Source: Betaproteobacteria bacterium (GTDB taxonomy: Bacteria; Pseudomonadota; Gammaproteobacteria; Burkholderiales; Burkholderiaceae_C). From it: a stretch of 6,514 nt of DNA. The DNA is taken from positions 1 through 6,514 of the forward strand of contig JANXLW010000182.1 of the NCBI GenBank assembly GCA_025354965.1. Reading direction: 5' to 3'. Position numbers and translations under genes: made by a program. Below the pieces are notes generated by a model. That model worked only from the letters and a program-made list of their open reading frames with translations, did no database searches and was not told where the DNA came from. Below are positions 1 to 5,394 of the stretch, piece by piece. How positions within the stretch are numbered: position 1 is the stretch's first letter; each line of letters starts with the position of its first letter.

Positions 1-893
1 CCCAGAGCGTTGTAGATTTCATTGCGTGGTTTGCGCGGCATCATGCTGCGCAAAAACTGCACATAGGCCGACGGAATTTCCATGTCGACCATGAAGTAGG
101 CACGGGCAAAGCTGAACAGCATCAGCAAGTCGTCCTCGCCAAACAGGGCGGCGTCAACTATCAACTTGCCGGCCTGGTTGTGCAGGATCGGCAGCGCAAA
201 CGCAAACTCGGTGAAGCCGTTGATCAGCTTGCCCACCACGTAACAACCCTTGTTGCGAAAGAACAGCCCGGTGAGTACCTGAATCTGGAAATTGGCGCGC
301 AGCTTGGCCTCCTGCAGATGGGAAACCATGGCGGCCTGCACCAGCGTGGCATCGCGCTTCAGGTTGTCGAAAGGCAGGCGCAGGTCAAAGTCGTTCAACA
401 TGTCAACCAGTACCTCTTGCAGGTTGGCGTTGGTCGGGTAGTAGGCTCGGTAGGTCGGACGCTTCTCGGATTCGTCGTTTTCGATGTATTCGGTGCTGAC
501 GGCCGGGCGCACAAAGATAAAGTTGTTCTGAAAATAGCTGCGGTGCAGGATTTTGGTGGTGACCGAATTGAAGAAGGTCTCGGCCAGTTCCGGCTGGTGA
601 TGGTTCACCAGCAAGCCGATGTAATGCAGTTTGATCTGCTGCCAGATGTCCATCGGCTGCTCACCGGCCTTGAACTCACGCTCCAACCTATTCGAGCATT
701 CGCGCACGCGCAAATCATAAAACTCGATGCGTTCGCGCTGGGCGCGTTGCTGGCCATGCCAGTCAGCTGTTTCAAAACGGTGTTTGGCGCGCGCCGACTC
801 GGTCCGAAACAAGCGGTAATGCCGGTTAAAGCCATCCATCATGGCTTTCGCGACGGCGTAGGCCAGTGTGGAGTCAAGACGCTGTGGAAACAT
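1..893 (-). CDS. aceK: Isocitrate dehydrogenase kinase/phosphatase AceK, N-terminal half (3' end cut by window edge)
   Basis: AceK phosphorylates isocitrate dehydrogenase to inactivate it, and also dephosphorylates it, so it sets the split of carbon between the TCA cycle and the glyoxylate bypass; it is cytoplasmic. The 297 visible codons begin MFPQRLDSTLAYAV and line up from memory with E. coli AceK: RFETADWH near residue 40, AETFFNSV near 106, LFFRNKG then VGKLI near 217-230, SFARAYFMVD near 265 and NEIYNALG at the edge. This covers the AceK-specific regulatory domain. The kinase domain with its ATP site would follow outside the window (the family is usually about 580-600 residues). The ATG at 893 was chosen because an in-frame TGA lies five codons upstream; the preceding Shine-Dalgarno is weak (only GGA). 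It follows the carbonic anhydrase stop by 29 nt on the same strand, so co-transcription is likely. The identification is firm. Confidence 0.95.
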   Translation of the reverse strand, partial: MFPQRLDSTLAYAVAKAMMDGFNRHYRLFRTESARAKHRFETADWHGQQRAQRERIEFYDLRVRECSNRLEREFKAGEQPMDIWQQIKLHYIGLLVNHHQPELAETFFNSVTTKILHRSYFQNNFIFVRPAVSTEYIENDESEKRPTYRAYYPTNANLQEVLVDMLNDFDLRLPFDNLKRDATLVQAAMVSHLQEAKLRANFQIQVLTGLFFRNKGCYVVGKLINGFTEFAFALPILHNQAGKLIVDAALFGEDDLLMLFSFARAYFMVDMEIPSAYVQFLRSMMPRKPRNEIYNAL

Positions 894-922
894 GAAAATA
901 TCCAATCAATTCCGCAAATTTT

Positions 923-1579
923 TTACGCCACGCCGCGCGGGTAGCGTTTCAGGGCGTTGCGAAAGACGTTCACCACATCCTGCGGACCCTGCATGCTGAC
1001 CCCCATGTCTTTGACCAGACCATCTTTGAGGCCATAGCACCAGCCGTGCACCGAGACTTTTTGCCCGCGTCCCCAGGCGTCCTGTATGACGTTGGACAGG
1101 GCCACGTTGCCCACTTGCTCGATGACGTTCATTTCGCACAACACGTCTTCCTGCTCGGCCACCGTCAAATGGTCAATGCGACGGCGATGTCGCAGCTTGA
1201 CATCGTGCACATGGCGCAACCAGTTGTCGGCCAGACCGACGCGGGTCCCGCGCAGCGCGGCCAGCACACCGCCGCAGCCGTAATGGCCTACCACCATGAT
1301 GTGTTCCACCTTGAGGTGATCCACGGCGAACTGGATCACCGACAGCGCGTTGAGGTCCGAATGCACCACCACATTGGCCACATTGCGATGAACAAACACC
1401 TCGCCCGGGTCCAACCCGGTAATCTCGTTGGCCGGCACGCGGCTGTCAGAGCAACCAATCCACAGGTATTTGGGCGTCTGCAGTTGTGCCAGCTGGCTAA
1501 AAAAACCAGGTCGCTGGCGCTCCATGCGGGTAGCCCAGGCGCGGTTGTTGTCCAGCAAGTGTTGAAGGGATGAGGTCAT
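923..1579 (-). CDS. can: Beta-class (type II) carbonic anhydrase
   Basis: The 218-residue protein catalyses interconversion of CO2 and bicarbonate in the cytoplasm. Zinc ligands are visible: C43 and D45 in CSDSR (43-47), and H99 and C102 in GHYGCGG (98-104). W40, R65 and Y182 correspond in position to the W39/R64/Y181 bicarbonate pocket of the Haemophilus influenzae enzyme, the hallmark of the allosterically inhibited type II enzymes, which have Asp as the resting fourth ligand. The length matches E. coli Can (about 220). The frame stays open for 85 codons upstream, but that part lies inside the acetyltransferase gene and has no family character; the family start MTSSLQHLLDNNRAWA sets the ATG at 1579. 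That ATG overlaps the previous gene's stop as ATGA and has no evident Shine-Dalgarno, suggesting translational coupling. In this operon it may feed bicarbonate to methylcrotonyl-CoA carboxylase (inference). Confidence 0.95.
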   Translation of the reverse strand: MTSSLQHLLDNNRAWATRMERQRPGFFSQLAQLQTPKYLWIGCSDSRVPANEITGLDPGEVFVHRNVANVVVHSDLNALSVIQFAVDHLKVEHIMVVGHYGCGGVLAALRGTRVGLADNWLRHVHDVKLRHRRRIDHLTVAEQEDVLCEMNVIEQVGNVALSNVIQDAWGRGQKVSVHGWCYGLKDGLVKDMGVSMQGPQDVVNVFRNALKRYPRGVA

Positions 1580-2142
1580 GACCGAATGGTAGCGGTTGCG
1601 CCAGGGGCTATCGGTCGGATTGCTGCCCACTGCACCCGGTCGATGACCTGGCCGGCCTTGATGGCACTGCGCCGCAGCACGGCTTCCTTGACGTAGCCAC
1701 ACTTGCGCGCCACGCCCTGTGAGCCTTCGTTCCAGGCGAAGATGGGAGCAAACAGGCGAGTCACTTCCGGCAACGAGGCCCAGGTCCAGGCGGTGACCAG
1801 ACCGAGCGCCTCGGACGTAATGCCGCGCCGCCAATACGTCTGCCCGATCCAGTAGCCGACCTCGGCGTTGCAGCGCAGCCAGCCACTTTCAGTGCGGACC
1901 GAAATGCAACCCACGAGCTGGCTGTCCACTTCAATACCCCATACAAAACCAAATGCCGCCGGACGTGCACCACACCACCACTGTGCATCGGCCAGGGTGT
2001 ACGGTCTTGGAAAACCTTCGAACAGGTTACGCCATACCGCCTCGTCGTCGGCATGCTCTTGCAATGAAGACGAATCTTCCATGATCAAGGCACGCAGCAC
2101 GCAGTGCAGGCCTTTGAGCACCGGTACCAAAAACTCGCTCAC
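1576..2142 (-). CDS. GNAT-family N-acetyltransferase, RimJ/RimL-like
   Basis: The 188-residue protein resembles the Acetyltransf_3 (RimJ/RimL) branch of GNAT enzymes, which move acetyl from acetyl-CoA to an amine. Visible marks are the opening strand LKGLHCVLRAL, the FPRPYTLADAQWW segment (44-56) typical of this branch, the acetyl-CoA-binding motif A region EVGYWIGQTYWRRGITSEAL (94-113), with R105-R106-G107 at the pyrophosphate loop, and the closing WNEGSQGVARKCGYVKEAV block (138-155). The start is taken as GTG at 2142: it overlaps the ivd stop as GTGA, has GGAG five bases upstream (2148-2151), and restores the first beta strand. An ATG at 2082 would remove that strand. The frame is also open further upstream into ivd, without family similarity. 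The substrate cannot be read from sequence. Its place in an acyl-CoA operon is not by itself evidence of a metabolic role. Confidence 0.88.
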   Translation of the reverse strand: MSEFLVPVLKGLHCVLRALIMEDSSSLQEHADDEAVWRNLFEGFPRPYTLADAQWWCGARPAAFGFVWGIEVDSQLVGCISVRTESGWLRCNAEVGYWIGQTYWRRGITSEALGLVTAWTWASLPEVTRLFAPIFAWNEGSQGVARKCGYVKEAVLRRSAIKAGQVIDRVQWAAIRPIAPGATATIRS

Positions 2143-3317
2143 ATGGTCTCCGCAAACAGTTCCCGCCCAATCAGCATGCGGCGAATTTCGCTGGTACCGG
2201 CGCCAATTTCGTACAGCTTGGCATCGCGCCACAGGCGACCCAGAGGGTATTCGTTGATGTAGCCGTTGCCACCAAAAATCTGCACGCCCTCGCCGGCCAT
2301 CCAGGTGGCTTTTTCGGCGCACCACAAAATGACCGAGGCGCAATCCTTGCGGACCTGGCGCACGTGTGCCACGCCCAGCAGGTCCAGGTTTTTGGCCACG
2401 GTGTAGGCGAAAGATCGGCCGGCCTGCAGCACGGTGTACATGTCGGCCACCTTGCCCTGAATCAGCTGGAATTCACCAATGCTCTGGCCAAATTGTTTGC
2501 GGTCGTGAATGTAGGGCAACACGTTGTCCATCACCGATTGCATGATGCCCAGCGGTCCGCCGGTGAGCACCGCGCGTTCGTAATCCAGGCCGCTCATCAG
2601 GACCTTGGCGCCGCTACCAAGGCCACCCAGAATGTTTTGCGCCGGCACTTCGACATTGTTGAAAACCAGTTCGCCGGTGTGTGAGCCGCGCATGCCCAGC
2701 TTGTCGAGTTTTTGTGCGACCGAGAAGCCGGGCATGCCTTTTTCAATCAGGAACGCGGTAACGCCGCGTGCCCCCAGTTCCGGTTCGGTCTTGGCGTAGA
2801 CCACCAGCGTATCGGCGTCCGGCCCGTTGGTGATCCACATCTTGCTGCCGTTGAGCAGGTAATAACCGCCCTTGTCTTCGGCCTTGAGCTTCATGCTGAT
2901 GACGTCGCTGCCGGCACCCGGTTCGCTCATGGCCAGGGCGCCCACATGCTCACCGGAGATCAGCTTGGCCAGGTATTTGCTGCGCTGCGCCTCGGTGCCG
3001 TTGCGATTGATCTGGTTCACGCACAGGTTGCTGTGGGCGCCGTAGGAGAGTCCGACCGAGGCAGAAGCGCGCGATATTTCTTCCATGGCAATCATGTGCG
3101 CCAGGTAGCCCATGTTGGCACCGCCAAATTCTTCGCCCACCGTGATGCCCAGCACCCCCAGCTCACCCATCTTGCGCCACAAGTCCATCGGAAACTGGTC
3201 ATTTTTATCAATCTCGGCGGCGCGTGGCGCGATCTCTTGCTGGGCAAATTCACGTACTGCATCGCGCAAGGCGTCGATGTCTTCGCCGAGCTGAAAGTTG
3301 AGTCCTGGCATGTTCAT
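2139..3317 (-). CDS. ivd: Isovaleryl-CoA dehydrogenase (LiuA/Ivd)
   Basis: This FAD enzyme oxidises isovaleryl-CoA to 3-methylcrotonyl-CoA in leucine degradation and passes electrons to electron-transfer flavoprotein. The protein has 392 residues, normal for the family. Both acyl-CoA dehydrogenase signatures are present: ALAMSEPGAGSDV (127-139) and QIFGGNGYINEYPLGRLWRD (346-365), with the flavin-contacting KMWITNG at 159-165. The substrate assignment rests on the catalytic base. The usual C-terminal Glu (YEGT in medium-chain enzymes) is replaced by Ala373 in EIGAGTSE, while Glu247 lies in GLDYERAVLTGGPLG, the helix position used by isovaleryl-CoA dehydrogenases. The start at 3317 (MNMPGLNFQL) has AAGGAG eight bases upstream at 3326-3331; a longer in-frame opening to 3389 would enter the thioesterase gene. 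It follows that gene by 23 nt and overlaps the acetyltransferase by 4 nt. Confidence in the specific enzyme is high. Confidence 0.94.
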   Translation of the reverse strand: MNMPGLNFQLGEDIDALRDAVREFAQQEIAPRAAEIDKNDQFPMDLWRKMGELGVLGITVGEEFGGANMGYLAHMIAMEEISRASASVGLSYGAHSNLCVNQINRNGTEAQRSKYLAKLISGEHVGALAMSEPGAGSDVISMKLKAEDKGGYYLLNGSKMWITNGPDADTLVVYAKTEPELGARGVTAFLIEKGMPGFSVAQKLDKLGMRGSHTGELVFNNVEVPAQNILGGLGSGAKVLMSGLDYERAVLTGGPLGIMQSVMDNVLPYIHDRKQFGQSIGEFQLIQGKVADMYTVLQAGRSFAYTVAKNLDLLGVAHVRQVRKDCASVILWCAEKATWMAGEGVQIFGGNGYINEYPLGRLWRDAKLYEIGAGTSEIRRMLIGRELFAETM

Positions 3318-3340
3318 GGTGGCGTCTCCTTGTTGGGGTA

Positions 3341-3775
3341 TCAGTAAGTTTTGGGTATGGACATCAGCGTTTGCTGCATCACGGCGCACGGGCTTTCTTT
3401 GCCGTGGGCGTCGATATGAATCACGTCTGCCTTGGTCACGATGAGGCGCCGTCCGGCCTTGACCACGTGGCCGGTGGCGCGCAGTTCACCGCCCTGGAAT
3501 GCCGCCAGAAAATTGATCTTGTATTCCACCGTGGTCACTTCCGTGCCGGCCGGTGTCAACGTCAAACCGGCATAGCCGCCGGCAATATCGGCCAGGGCAC
3601 CGATCGCGCCGCCGTGAAAACCATCCTGTTGCTGCGTTACTTTGTCCGAGTAGGGCAATGCGATCACGCACAGGCCGGGCTCCACTTGCACCAAGCGGGC
3701 GCCAAAGTGCCGCATCAAGCCCTGCCGCTCGAAGCTGGCATGGACCCGAGCCCAGTGAGTTTCCTCAGGCACCAT
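3341..3775 (-). CDS. PaaI-type hotdog-fold acyl-CoA thioesterase
   Basis: The 144-residue protein fits the PaaI/4HBT hotdog thioesterases, which hydrolyse acyl-CoA to free acid and CoA and usually act as tetramers. The central motif HGGAIGALADIAGGYAG (54-70) carries the HGG turn and D63, the usual catalytic acid. The segment TTVEYKINFLAAFQGGEL (81-98) is the typical strand following it, and GRRLIVTKADV (108-118) the next. The start at 3775 (MVPEETHWARVHASF) has AAGGAAAGG six bases upstream (3782-3790) and overlaps the end of the regulator gene by 11 nt; in-frame sequence upstream is Lys/Arg-rich and lies inside the regulator gene. Placed between a leucine-catabolism regulator and ivd, it probably hydrolyses branched-chain or stalled acyl-CoA esters and recycles CoA; that substrate is inference. 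Confidence 0.9.
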   Translation of the reverse strand: MVPEETHWARVHASFERQGLMRHFGARLVQVEPGLCVIALPYSDKVTQQQDGFHGGAIGALADIAGGYAGLTLTPAGTEVTTVEYKINFLAAFQGGELRATGHVVKAGRRLIVTKADVIHIDAHGKESPCAVMQQTLMSIPKTY

Positions 3776-4205
3776 GGTTTGCCTTTCCTTTTGCGGCACC
3801 GCTTTTTGTAGCCGTTTGACTTTGACTTTTCGCCAGCAAGGCGCGCGCTTCACGCTGGTGCTCCTTAAGTTCATCCAGATTGGCCTGCAGATCCATCATC
3901 TGGGCCTCTAGCTGTTTTTGGTGCTCGGCAATCACCAGCAAAAATTTTTGCAACTGCACGCCGGTGTCACGCGGGCTGTCGTACATGTCAATGATGTCCT
4001 TGGCCTCGGTCAGGCTGAGTCCAAGACGTTTGGCACGCAGCGTCAGCTTCAACCGGGTGCGGTCGCGCCCGCTGTAGACACGGTTGCGCCCGCCGGGGCC
4101 GGAACGCTCCGGCTGCAACAATCCCATATCCTCATAAAAACGCATAGCCCGCGTGGTCAGGTCGAATTCCCGCGCCAAATCGCCGATGCTGTAGGTGATC
4201 GCCAT
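3765..4205 (-). CDS. liuR: MerR-family transcriptional regulator, LiuR-like
   Basis: The 146-residue protein has the MerR layout. A winged helix-turn-helix fills residues 4-75, with YSIGDLAREFDLTTRAMRFY (5-24) then EDMGLLQPER and the NRVYSGRDRTRL wing. A long amphipathic helix for the dimer coiled coil follows at about 84-125 (QLQKFLLVIAEHQKQLEAQM). The tail is Ala/Lys/Ser/Gln-rich and probably disordered. No cysteines are present, which argues against a metal sensor. The helix-turn-helix sequence, the neighbouring ivd gene and the upstream palindrome point to LiuR, the leucine/isovalerate catabolism regulator known in proteobacteria. The ATG at 4205 (MAITYSIGDLARE) is the family start although its ribosome site is poor; an in-frame GTG at 4250 would add 15 residues with no domain match. 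It is first in the minus-strand train, so it probably regulates itself. The symbol is assigned by context and motif, not by search. Confidence 0.87.
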   Translation of the reverse strand: MAITYSIGDLAREFDLTTRAMRFYEDMGLLQPERSGPGGRNRVYSGRDRTRLKLTLRAKRLGLSLTEAKDIIDMYDSPRDTGVQLQKFLLVIAEHQKQLEAQMMDLQANLDELKEHQREARALLAKSQSQTATKSGAAKGKANHGA

Positions 4206-4267
4206 AATTTTGTGGGTGACCAAGGTGACTACGCCAGAGAGCGCCGCCACCTACAATGTCCGTGGTG

Positions 4268-4291
4268 ATTGACGTTTACGTAAACGTCAAT
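4268..4291. promoter_or_regulatory. 24-bp perfect palindrome, putative LiuR operator
   Basis: The 18-bp core gacgtttacgtaaacgtc (4271-4288) is self-complementary, and symmetry extends three more bases on each side (att before, aat after) before breaking at 4267/4292. It has no loop, so it is a dimer-binding site rather than a hairpin terminator. Its TTGACGTTTACGTAAA character agrees with my memory of the LiuR motif in proteobacteria. It lies between the LiuR-like gene and the divergent hydrolase, where one bound dimer could control both. The palindrome is seen directly; the binding protein is inference. Confidence 0.82.
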
Positions 4292-4304
4292 TATGTCGCA
4301 AAAC

Positions 4305-4309
4305 AGGAG
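4305..4309 (+). promoter_or_regulatory. Ribosome binding site AGGAG fixing the TTG start of the MBL hydrolase
   Basis: AGGAG lies five bases before TTG at 4315-4317. It decides the start, because the first in-frame ATG is 15 codons further on (residue 16) and would follow no comparable site. Confidence 0.75.
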
Positions 4310-4314
4310 ATCTC

Positions 4315-5394
4315 TTGAGCCCAAGCCCCAATGAACTCGAAAGGCAATTGCACTATCCGATGGGTGATGTGCTACCAGCGCCCGGCGCGACCCTGACGGT
4401 TGCACCCGGCGTGAAATGGCTGCGCATGGCGCTGCCGTTTGCGCTCAATCACATCAACCTGTGGCTGTTGCGTGACGAGATGGACGGTCCGCACGGCAAG
4501 GTTCAGGGCTGGAGCGTGGTGGACTGCTGCATCGGCATTGAGTCCGCCAAAGCCCAATGGGAGCAGGTTTTCGCCAACGAGCTTGAAGGCTTGCCGGTGC
4601 TGCGCGTGATCGTCACCCACATGCACCCTGACCACATCGGTCTGGCGCACTGGCTGTGCGAACGCTGGAACGTGCGTTTGTGGATCAGCGCCACAGACTT
4701 CAACCTGGCACGTATCGGCAGCGAAGGAGCAACCGGTTTCGGTGGTGACTCGGCGGCCGTCTTCTTTGCTTCGCACGGCCTCAACGACCCCATTTCGGTG
4801 GAGAAAATCAAAGGGCGGTCCAATTATTTCAAGACTCTGGTGCCTTCGGTGCCGCGCCAGTACCGGCGCCTGATGGACGGCGATCGGCTGACCATTGGCG
4901 CCCGGCAATGGACCTGCATCAGCGGCTTTGGCCATGCGCCAGAACACATTTCACTGTATTGCGAAGAGCTCAAGGTGCTGATCGGCGGCGACATGATGTT
5001 GCCGCGCATTTCCACCAATGTCAGCGTCTACGACCAGGAGCCCGAGTCCAACCCGCTCAAACAGTTTCTGGATTCGATTGACAAGTTCCGCGCACTCGAT
5101 GCCCAGACACTTACCCTGCCGGCGCATGGCAAGCCTTTCACCGGCCTGTTTGCCCGTATCGATCAGTTGCATGACCATCATCGCGACCGTCTGACCGAGG
5201 TGATGCAGGCCTGCTCAGGCAAATCCTGCAGCGCTGCCGACATGCTGCCAGTATTGTTCAAGCGCACGCTCGACTTGCATCAAACTACTTTTGCCATGGG
5301 CGAATCGATCGCTCACCTGCATGCATTGTGGTTTGAGGGTCGCCTGCAGCGCACGCTGGACGTCGATGGGGTCTATCGGTTTGCGGCCATTTAG
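4315..5394 (+). CDS. Metallo-beta-lactamase-fold hydrolase (LACTB2/glyoxalase II-like)
   Basis: The 359-residue protein is a binuclear zinc hydrolase of the MBL superfamily. Metal ligands are visible in order: THMHPDH (101-107; H102, H104, D106, H107), H207 in GHAPEH (206-211), bridging D226 in IGGDMML (223-229) and H271 in LPAHGKPF (268-275). The C-terminal 80 residues (H-rich RIDQLHDHHRDRL at 281-293, then a helical segment to GVYRFAAI) look like the winged-helix tail of LACTB2-type members. An insertion at about 132-185 between the second strand pair and the GH motif would cover the active site. There is no signal peptide, so it is cytoplasmic. The start is TTG with a good ribosome site. 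It is divergent from the regulator and shares the palindrome, suggesting joint control; a role on acyl-CoA or ester by-products is possible but unproven. Its TAG overlaps the opposing gene's stop codon. Confidence 0.9.
   Translation: MSPSPNELERQLHYPMGDVLPAPGATLTVAPGVKWLRMALPFALNHINLWLLRDEMDGPHGKVQGWSVVDCCIGIESAKAQWEQVFANELEGLPVLRVIVTHMHPDHIGLAHWLCERWNVRLWISATDFNLARIGSEGATGFGGDSAAVFFASHGLNDPISVEKIKGRSNYFKTLVPSVPRQYRRLMDGDRLTIGARQWTCISGFGHAPEHISLYCEELKVLIGGDMMLPRISTNVSVYDQEPESNPLKQFLDSIDKFRALDAQTLTLPAHGKPFTGLFARIDQLHDHHRDRLTEVMQACSGKSCSAADMLPVLFKRTLDLHQTTFAMGESIAHLHALWFEGRLQRTLDVDGVYRFAAI

Larger units (their letters stand above)
4206..4314. promoter_or_regulatory. Divergent intergenic control region between liuR-ivd operon and MBL hydrolase
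   Basis: These 109 nt separate two divergent start codons and must hold the promoters for both directions. The dominant feature is the palindrome at 4268-4291, 62 nt from the liuR start and 23 nt from the hydrolase start. Promoter boxes are not clear. The minus strand offers TTTACG (4284-4279) with CATTGT (4258-4253) at a 20-bp spacing, the long spacing seen in MerR-activated promoters, but the match is poor. On the plus strand TACAAT (4252-4257) resembles a -10 but lacks a good -35. I do not assign transcription starts. Confidence 0.7.

Noticed and set aside
180..944. Long plus-strand open frame (254 codons) opposite aceK
   Set aside because: It lies antisense to a clearly recognisable AceK, has no family character or ribosome site, and is explained by codon bias leaving the opposite strand open.
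1046..1573. Plus-strand open frame of 175 codons opposite carbonic anhydrase
   Set aside because: It is a shadow of the zinc-enzyme gene; His/Gln-rich composition reflects reverse-complement codons.
1580..1834. In-frame upstream extension of the carbonic anhydrase (85 codons)
   Set aside because: It overlaps the GNAT gene in another frame, its translation is Arg/Gly/Ser-rich with no domain, and family alignment starts at MTSSLQ.
2712..3347. Plus-strand open frame of 211 codons opposite ivd
   Set aside because: It is antisense to the well-supported ivd gene and the product shows no recognisable domain.
4252..4257. TACAAT as a -10 box for the MBL hydrolase
   Set aside because: No acceptable -35 is found 16-19 bp upstream; kept only as a mention in the intergenic entry.
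4268..4291. The palindrome as a rho-independent terminator
   Set aside because: It has no loop or following T-tract and lies between two divergent starts, so there is nothing to terminate.
4372..4947. Minus-strand open frame of 191 codons opposite the MBL hydrolase
   Set aside because: It is antisense to a gene with complete metal motifs and has no independent signal.
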